Source: Baffinella frigidus
Lineage: Eukaryota > Cryptophyceae > Cryptomonadales > Baffinellaceae
Assembly (NCBI GenBank): GCA_026770585.1
Contig: MU646767.1
Location: 321,161 to 331,629 of the forward strand
DNA length: 10,469 nt
Reading direction: 5' to 3'
Position numbers and translations under genes: made by a program. Below, in pieces: positions 10,062-10,469 of this stretch. Position 1 is the first letter of the stretch. Each line of letters begins with the position of its first letter. The notes under the pieces are model-generated. The model did not search any database, was not told where the DNA came from, and was given only the letters and a program-made list of their open reading frames with translations.

Positions 10062-10171
10062 GGCAGAACCCCGTCCATCTAAAAACGTCTCCGTACAAAC
10101 CGTAACGTGTAAAGTTGACTCCGCGATTGGGAATCACGCCAAACGTGAACACCCGGGTGCAGGATTTCGGA
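10062..10171 (+). other. Segment between the 55-bp repeats, with core modules
   Basis: GTCCATCTAAAAACG (10073-10087) and CCGTACAAACCGTAACG (10091-10107) give the CCATCTAAA and GTACAAA modules 11 bp apart, in the same relative order as in the reverse complement of family F. AAAGTTGACTCCGCG follows, as in family E. Probably an undefined element between the repeats. Confidence 0.5.
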
Positions 10172-10226
10172 GGCTCATAACCTGGGTGATGAGAGCGTCC
10201 AAGTCGGAGTCTGTCTCGACCGTTAC
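10172..10226 (+). repeat. 55-bp direct repeat, right copy
   Basis: Same as 9930-9984, with GAGAGCGTCC for GAGCGCATCC and GAGTCTG for GAGACTG. It ends in one TCTCGACCGTTAC unit and then turns to unrelated sequence. Confidence 0.9.
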
Positions 10227-10267
10227 TGCACACCCGTTGTGCCTGCCCACGTGCCAAAGCGTATATA

Positions 10268-10313
10268 TATGTCAATATCAGCAAACGCACATATGTATGT
10301 CAATATCAGGCAA
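10268..10313 (+). repeat. Short direct repeat TATGTCAATATCAG
   Basis: TATGTCAATATCAGCAA at 10268-10284 and TATGTCAATATCAGGCAA at 10296-10313, period 28 bp. Confidence 0.75.
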
Positions 10314-10337
10314 CCCCACACAAGCTCAATGACAAAC

Positions 10338-10370
10338 ACTCTCTCTCTCTCTCTCTCTCACACACACAAG

Positions 10371-10469
<99 letters not shown>
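10338..10469. repeat. CT, CA and TA microsatellites at the window end
   Basis: (CT)n at 10339-10358, (CA)n at about 10359-10367, then (TA)n from 10374 to the last base, at least 48 units. The TA run reaches the edge of the window and its true length cannot be known. Confidence 0.97.

Noticed and set aside
9844-10332. 148- and 138-codon frames on opposite strands with VTVEK or LDRYF repeats
   Set aside because: The 15-bp minisatellite keeps both strands open. Nothing recognisable outside it.
10374-10469. AT-rich replication origin or centromere
   Set aside because: Pure TA dinucleotides at a window edge are most simply a microsatellite at which assembly stopped.

Overview
The window looks like nuclear DNA of a eukaryote with plant-type (TTTAGGG) telomeres, for example a green alga or another microbial alga. 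The evidence is long arrays of TTTAGGG and decayed variants (TTCAGGG, TTTCGGG, TTTATGG), abundant GA, CT, TA and AAG microsatellites, and many short non-coding foldback elements of MITE type. A prasinophyte alga is my weak guess from the general look of the repeats; the sequence does not establish it. I see no convincing protein-coding gene, rRNA, tRNA, CRISPR array or bacterial-style operon. The open frames present are 60-148 codons long, biased in composition, and run through tandem repeats or foldback elements.

Layout. 1-431 is GA-rich simple sequence with a duplicated 30-bp module. 465-603 is the first copy of foldback family A. 604-2180 holds telomere-like tracts, a 17-bp tandem array, a repeated module (H), one family E element and one family C element. 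2225-2545 is a family B element running into an array of 24-44 bp units. 2557-3856 is telomere-like DNA, a 21-base G run, a long array built on TTCACAACCTG and a 35-bp array. 3898-5160 is dense in foldback elements (A, C, D, B, G) and ends in a cluster of three hairpins. 5240-5780 is telomere-like DNA interrupted by a family E element. 5833-6732 carries another family A copy, a 42-bp tandem array, a small foldback, very tight hairpins and a fourth, partial A copy. 6785-6930 is the best interstitial telomere array. 6991-8745 is almost continuous foldback DNA (F, a palindromic tandem, D, C, J, E with F inserted, K, E). 8780-9015 resembles a SINE-type 3' end with an AAG tail. 9139-9345 is a perfect 70-bp inverted repeat. 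9346-9800 is more E-related DNA. 9800-10469 is telomere-like DNA, a 15-bp minisatellite inside a duplicated module, and microsatellites ending in (TA)n, which probably made the contig stop here.

How it works together. This is a graveyard or nursery of small non-autonomous elements in telomere-like DNA, not a gene cluster. The most interesting signal is that structurally different families share short internal modules, above all GTACAAA (15 exact copies on the two strands, where roughly one is expected by chance) often close to GTTTAGATGG. One clean nested insertion with a 5-bp target duplication (F in E, 8150-8295) shows that at least one family moved as a discrete unit.
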